From DASQEH01 sp038239485 (lineage in GTDB: Bacteria > Actinomycetota > Actinomycetes > Propionibacteriales > Nocardioidaceae), in assembly GCA_038239485.1 (NCBI GenBank), contig JBBSET010000030.1, positions 1-48,408 on the forward strand: a DNA stretch of 48,408 nt, given 5' to 3'. The position numbers were made by a program, and so were the translations under genes. Position 1 is the stretch's first letter, and each line of letters starts with the position of its first letter. Below the pieces are notes generated by a model. It had not been told where the DNA came from. It searched no databases and saw nothing but the letters and a program-made list of their open reading frames with translations. Positions 45,035 to 48,408 of this stretch are shown one piece after another.

Positions 45035-45105
45035 GCGGGTGTAGTTCAATGGTAGAACATCAGCTTCCCAAGCTGACAGTGCGAGTTCGATTCTCGTCAC
45101 CCGCT
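45035..45105 (+). tRNA. tRNA-Gly (anticodon CCC)
   Basis: This is a full 71-nt cloverleaf. The acceptor arm GCGGGTG pairs with CACCCGC (45098-45104), followed by discriminator T; the D arm is GTTC/GAAC. The anticodon stem TCAGC/GCTGA encloses loop TTCCCAA, with anticodon CCC at 45067-45069. The T arm encloses TTCGATT. CCA is not encoded. A tRNA-Gly next to dcd is a familiar actinobacterial arrangement. Confidence 0.96.
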
Positions 45106-45131
45106 CCCCTCTGCGCCGCGCTCATCCCTCG

Positions 45132-45156
45132 CAGGTGTCGATGCAGCCCACACCTG
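45132..45156 (+). terminator. Hairpin downstream of tRNA-Gly
   Basis: CAGGTGT pairs perfectly with ACACCTG around an 11-base loop, 27 bp after the tRNA. There is no T-run, so termination is only a possibility. Apart from it, 45106-45305 shows no gene and serves as leader to the following operon. Confidence 0.35.
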
Positions 45157-45305
45157 GCTGCTCCACGAGAGAGCCCCTCCCGCCTCTATCCGGTGACCAG
45201 TCGCTGACGAAGACCACACATAGGCTTCTCACAGGAAGATCCCATCAAACGTGGAGGCTGCCGCAGGAGACTGGCGGTGTCGCTCGACCACAGGAGGGAT
45301 CACGC

Positions 45306-46718
45306 ATGACGACCACTGCTCCAAGCATCGTGAGACCGCCTTCCGGCGGTTGGAACGACCTCGATCTTGGCCGGCGAGCCCGCGTTGACGCCTCAGTGCG
45401 CATGGTCGCCGTGGCGGTGCTATGGCTGAGCCTTCTTCTGGTCACCTACTGGTGGGTGGGAGACGGCGGTGTTCAGGGGCTGAGCTCATGGGCGAGAGGA
45501 CTGACGTCGGTGGGGCGGCTGTCTGGTCTGGTGGCACCCGTCCTCCTCCTCGCCCAGGTCGTCTTGATGGCACGCGTGCCCGCACTGGAGCACGCATTCG
45601 GTCAGGACCGCCTCGCACTCCTGCACAGACTCGTCGGGTTCACCTCCTTCAACCTGATGCTTGTCCATATCGTGACGATCACGTGGGGATATGCCTCCGG
45701 CGACCTGCTGAGGACACCGGTCATGCTGTGGCAGCTCACCGTGAACTACCCGGGCATGCTGCTGGCTGACGCCGGCACGGTGTGCCTGTTCATGGTCGTG
45801 TTCACCAGTGTCAAAGCTGCCCGGCGACGCCTGCGGTACGAGTCGTGGCACCTGCTCCACCTTTACGCGTACCTGGGTGTCGGACTGGCTCTCCCCCACC
45901 AGCTCTGGACGGGTCAGCAGTTCATCGACTCCAGCGCCAAGACGGTGTTCTGGTGGACCGCGTGGGGGCTGGCTGTTGCTGCGGTGCTGGTGTGGCGGGT
46001 CGGGCAGCCGCTGTGGCTGAACCTTCGTCACCAGTTGCGCGTGACCGCCGTTGTCGCGGAGGGCAAGGGCATCTGGTCGGTGTACCTGACCGGCAGGCGC
46101 CTGGACCGGCTGCGGGTAGAGGCGGGTCAGTTCCTGTCGTGGAGGTTCCTGGGTCCGGGCTGGACGAGGACGCACCCCTTCTCCCTGTCCGCCGTCCCCA
46201 CGTCCGACAGCCTGCGGATCACCGTCCAGGGAGTCGGCGACGGCAGTACTACCACTCGAGGGCTCAAACCCGGCACGCGTGCCGTGGTGGAAGGTCCGTT
46301 CGGTCGCCTCAGCGCGCGACCGCGGACCCGTCCCAAGGTGGCCCTGATCGGCGCCGGGGTCGGGGTCACACCGCTGCGTGCACTTGCCGAAGGCCTGAGC
46401 TACGCCCCTGGCGAGGCGATCTGGGTCGAGCGTTTCACCCGTCGACCACTGTTTGCCTCCGAGGTCGACATGCTGGCCCGTGAGCGGGGGCTCCAGGTGC
46501 TACGCCTGCCCGGCCACCGCCGCCACCAGGACTCCTGGTTGGGGAGCGGCATCGGGGGCATGAACGACGTCACGGCGCTTCGTCACTGGATCCCGGACAT
46601 CGCTGAGCGAGACGTATATCTGTGCGGCCCGGAGCCCTGGACCGACCTGGTGCAGGGCACTCTGGCCGCCGCGGGTCTCCGACCTGACCACATCCACCTC
46701 GAGACCTTCGCGTGGTGA
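45306..46718 (+). CDS. Ferric-reductase-like transmembrane oxidoreductase with FAD/NAD(P)H domain
   Basis: The 470-aa protein starts at ATG 45306 after AGGAGGGA. The N-terminal half has about six membrane segments with paired His likely to bind haem: LLHRLVGF and LMLVHIVTI, then SWHLLHLYAYLGVGLALPHQ. The C-terminal half is a ferredoxin-reductase-type module: GQFLSWRFLGPGW and THPFSLSAVPT (FAD), GAGVGVTPLRALAEGL (NAD(P)H) and VYLCGPEPWTDLV. It would pass electrons from NAD(P)H across the membrane. It is followed after 4 bp by an FMN-binding protein and then ApbE, which suggests the electrons go to a covalent extracytoplasmic flavin. Confidence 0.92.
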   Translation: MTTTAPSIVRPPSGGWNDLDLGRRARVDASVRMVAVAVLWLSLLLVTYWWVGDGGVQGLSSWARGLTSVGRLSGLVAPVLLLAQVVLMARVPALEHAFGQDRLALLHRLVGFTSFNLMLVHIVTITWGYASGDLLRTPVMLWQLTVNYPGMLLADAGTVCLFMVVFTSVKAARRRLRYESWHLLHLYAYLGVGLALPHQLWTGQQFIDSSAKTVFWWTAWGLAVAAVLVWRVGQPLWLNLRHQLRVTAVVAEGKGIWSVYLTGRRLDRLRVEAGQFLSWRFLGPGWTRTHPFSLSAVPTSDSLRITVQGVGDGSTTTRGLKPGTRAVVEGPFGRLSARPRTRPKVALIGAGVGVTPLRALAEGLSYAPGEAIWVERFTRRPLFASEVDMLARERGLQVLRLPGHRRHQDSWLGSGIGGMNDVTALRHWIPDIAERDVYLCGPEPWTDLVQGTLAAAGLRPDHIHLETFAW

Positions 46719-46722
46719 CCTG

Positions 46723-47217
46723 GTGAGACGAATAGTTCTGTGGCTGCTCAGCACGATCTCCTGCCTTGTGCTGCTCTTCGGCTACCACATGTCGACCTCG
46801 GGCCCGCTGGCCACCAGCGCTTCATCGGCCATCCTGTCAGGTACGACGCAGAGCTTCACCAGCTCGAACGGGACCAGACGTAGCTCCAGAAGCGGCTCCG
46901 GGTCGACCAAGACGAGCAGCTCCGGGTCGAGGCCGTCGAAGACGACCAACGTCACCGGTTCGGTGGCCGACACGCAGTGGGGGCCGGTGCAGGTCGAGCT
47001 CACCGTGCACGGGTCCCGCATCAGCAAAGTGACCGTCGTGCAGTATCCGACCGGGCAGTCCCTGGACCTGCAGATCAACGGCTACGCCCTACCGATCCTG
47101 ACCAAGGAGACCATCTCCGCCCAGAGCGCCAAGATCGACATGGTCAGCGGTGCCACCATCACCAGCACCGGCTACATCCAGTCCTTGCAGAGCGCCCTCG
47201 ACCAGGCCGGACTATGA
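46723..47217 (+). CDS. FMN-binding domain protein with flavinylation motif
   Basis: The 164-aa protein starts at GTG 46723. An N-terminal membrane anchor (IVLWLLSTISCLVLLFGYHM) leads to a Ser/Thr-rich linker (about 38-75) and an FMN_bind domain (about 80-164). DMVSGATITSTGY matches the ApbE target motif; the acceptor is Thr145 (codon 47155-47157) in SGAT. The protein should display covalent FMN outside the membrane as the electron carrier of this operon. It is coupled to apbE by an ATGA overlap. Confidence 0.9.
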   Translation: MRRIVLWLLSTISCLVLLFGYHMSTSGPLATSASSAILSGTTQSFTSSNGTRRSSRSGSGSTKTSSSGSRPSKTTNVTGSVADTQWGPVQVELTVHGSRISKVTVVQYPTGQSLDLQINGYALPILTKETISAQSAKIDMVSGATITSTGYIQSLQSALDQAGL

Positions 47218-48059
47218 GCGCCGACGTGGTCGACGCCGCGTCCTCACCTCGAATCGCTAGCATGACCACGCCCTGGCCGACCCCGACCTGGCCTGTTCAC
47301 CGCAGGGTGGAGCACCTGATGGGGATGCCGATCAGTCTCGCCTTTCGAGGCCGGTTCGCGGGGCACGATCGTGGCGAGGCCGCGTGGCAGGAGGCGCTGG
47401 AGATCCTTCACCACATCGACCGCACTTTCAGCACCTACCGTCCCGACTCGATGATCTCCCGGCTCGACCGGGCCGAACTCCGCGTGGACGACTGCCCGCC
47501 CGATGTGATCGAGGTGCTGGAGCTCGCAGAACGTGCAAGACAGCAGTCCGCCGGAGCTTTCGACATCCGCAGGCGGGGGCTCGACGGTGATGTGCACCTC
47601 GACCCCAGCGGTGTCGTCAAGGGATGGGCGGTGGAACGCGCGGCGCGAGCCCTCGAGAAGCTCCCTGACACCGACTTCTGTATCGCCGCCGGTGGCGACA
47701 TGGTCTGCCGCACCAAACTCCCCTCCGCACCGGCGTGGCGAATCGGCATCGAAGACCCCAACGACCCCGACCGGGTCCTCGCTGTCGTCCCCATCCACAA
47801 CGGAGCCATCGCCACCTCCGGTCTGTCGCGCCGCGGCTCCCACATCGTCGACGCGCGGACCGGACATACCCCGACCGCGCTCGCGTCGGTCACCGTCATC
47901 GGGCCATGCCTGACCTGGGCCGACATCGACGCCACGGCCGCCTTCGCGCTCGGCGCGGACGCCGCGCGATGGCTCCAGGGCCGTGAGGGCCGGCAGGGAC
48001 TCGTCGTCTGGTCGGACGGGACGCCCGAACATGTCGGTGCCGGTACCAGCGCCCCTTGA
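47214..48059 (+). CDS. apbE: FAD:protein FMN transferase (ApbE)
   Basis: The 281-aa enzyme starts at ATG 47214 (ATGA overlap); an internal ATG at 47262 is an alternative. LMGMPISLAF, HHIDRTFSTYRPDSMISRL, LDPSGVVKGWAVERAA, IAAGGDM, IATSGLSRRGSHIVDARTG and the metal-binding TWADIDATAAFALGAD follow the ApbE order. It attaches FMN from FAD to the Thr of the preceding protein. No lipobox is evident, and the N-terminus lacks a clear export signal, so it may act in the cytoplasm before export; this is uncertain. Confidence 0.93.
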   Translation: MSADVVDAASSPRIASMTTPWPTPTWPVHRRVEHLMGMPISLAFRGRFAGHDRGEAAWQEALEILHHIDRTFSTYRPDSMISRLDRAELRVDDCPPDVIEVLELAERARQQSAGAFDIRRRGLDGDVHLDPSGVVKGWAVERAARALEKLPDTDFCIAAGGDMVCRTKLPSAPAWRIGIEDPNDPDRVLAVVPIHNGAIATSGLSRRGSHIVDARTGHTPTALASVTVIGPCLTWADIDATAAFALGADAARWLQGREGRQGLVVWSDGTPEHVGAGTSAP

Positions 48060-48132
48060 CCAGCACGACGGGGGGTTCACCCGAGGATGGGCCGGGGCTG
48101 GCCGGCTCTCCGGCTGGGTTCATGCCGTCCGG

Positions 48133-48408
48133 TCACTTCGCTGCTGGCGTCTCGGGTGCTGCGATCTCGTTTTCGCCACGGATGGCGCTCAGAGCCAGCG
48201 CCGCGCCAGCCGGCACGAGGACGAGCGCCGGGAGCTGGTAGCGCCAGGTGAACTCGGTCGTCATGTCGGGCACGAGCAGCAGCAGAGTCCCCGACAGCGT
48301 CAGCAGAAGGCAGAGCGGTCGACTCGGCGACACACGCGCCCGCCTGAACCCGAAGCCACCCAGCAAGCCCATCACAAGGCAGCCCAACAGCAGCGGTCCC
48401 GGCAGATA
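48133..48408 (-). CDS. Integral membrane protein, possible GT39-like (5' partial)
   Basis: The frame is open to the window edge; 91 C-terminal residues are visible. Three hydrophobic segments (LGCLVMGLLGGFGF, LCLLLTLSGTLLLLVP and LPALVLVPAGAALALSAI) surround TTEFTWRYQLP. A final membrane segment after a RYQLP-type motif recalls the C-termini of actinobacterial membrane glycosyltransferases, but this is a weak assignment. The stop is at 48133-48135, 73 bp from apbE on the opposite strand. Confidence 0.65.
   Translation of the reverse strand, partial: YLPGPLLLGCLVMGLLGGFGFRRARVSPSRPLCLLLTLSGTLLLLVPDMTTEFTWRYQLPALVLVPAGAALALSAIRGENEIAAPETPAAK

Overview
This is a high-GC actinobacterial chromosome segment. 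Third codon positions are strongly G/C, many genes start with GTG, and stop/start overlaps (ATGA, GTGA) are very common. An HspR/HAIR-controlled dnaK operon, a class E-type sortase, an actinobacterial dCTP deaminase and a hut pathway using formiminoglutamate deiminase all fit this. I would guess a Nocardioidaceae-like organism, but the sequence alone does not settle the genus. Everything here is read by eye from sequence, with no database searches.

Layout. (1) 1-7335, plus strand: the 3' end of a small NRPS operon. It holds A-PCP (predicted Asp), half-C-A-PCP, a free-standing C domain, an Sfp-type phosphopantetheinyl transferase and a SyrP-like Fe(II)/2-oxoglutarate hydroxylase. The genes overlap by 4-11 bp. 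(2) 7342-9370, minus: a Wzm/Wzt-type ABC exporter. (3) 9540-11497: a sortase whose catalytic Cys position is Ser, and a class I aminotransferase. (4) 11640-18909, minus: the heat-shock operon dnaK-grpE-dnaJ-hspR-clpB plus a small membrane protein, headed by two HAIR operators. (5) 19165-22885, minus: hutI, hutF and an M20 amidohydrolase. (6) 23014-37031: a nitroreductase, then a Wzx/Wzy-type polysaccharide locus with four sulfotransferase domains, one fused to a GT2 glycosyltransferase. It also has an O-antigen polymerase-like protein, a kinase-like protein, two Wzz-like proteins, a split Alg13/Alg14-type glycosyltransferase, a flippase and a GH26-like lipoprotein. (7) 37303-41448: hutU, hutH and a divergent IclR regulator. 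(8) 41615-43359: an RHH protein, a DUF4097 protein, a 45-aa peptide and a strong terminator. (9) 43496-45105: dcd, a DMT transporter and tRNA-Gly(CCC). (10) 45306-48059: ferric-reductase-like protein, FMN-binding protein and ApbE, followed by the 3' end of a membrane protein.

The two most interesting points concern the middle and the left edge. The hut genes hutH-hutU and M20-hutF-hutI all lie on the minus strand in pathway-compatible order but are separated by about 14.4 kb. That gap is the sulfated-glycan locus, which looks like an insertion into an ancestral hut operon. At the left edge, an Asp-coded adenylation domain travels with a SyrP-type Asp hydroxylase. This suggests a short beta-hydroxyaspartate-containing, probably metal-binding peptide made by an unusually minimal, thioesterase-less NRPS.

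Two further details stand out: the Cys-to-Ser sortase, and a predicted covalently flavinylated extracytoplasmic electron-transfer module (ferric reductase-like, FMN-binding, ApbE).
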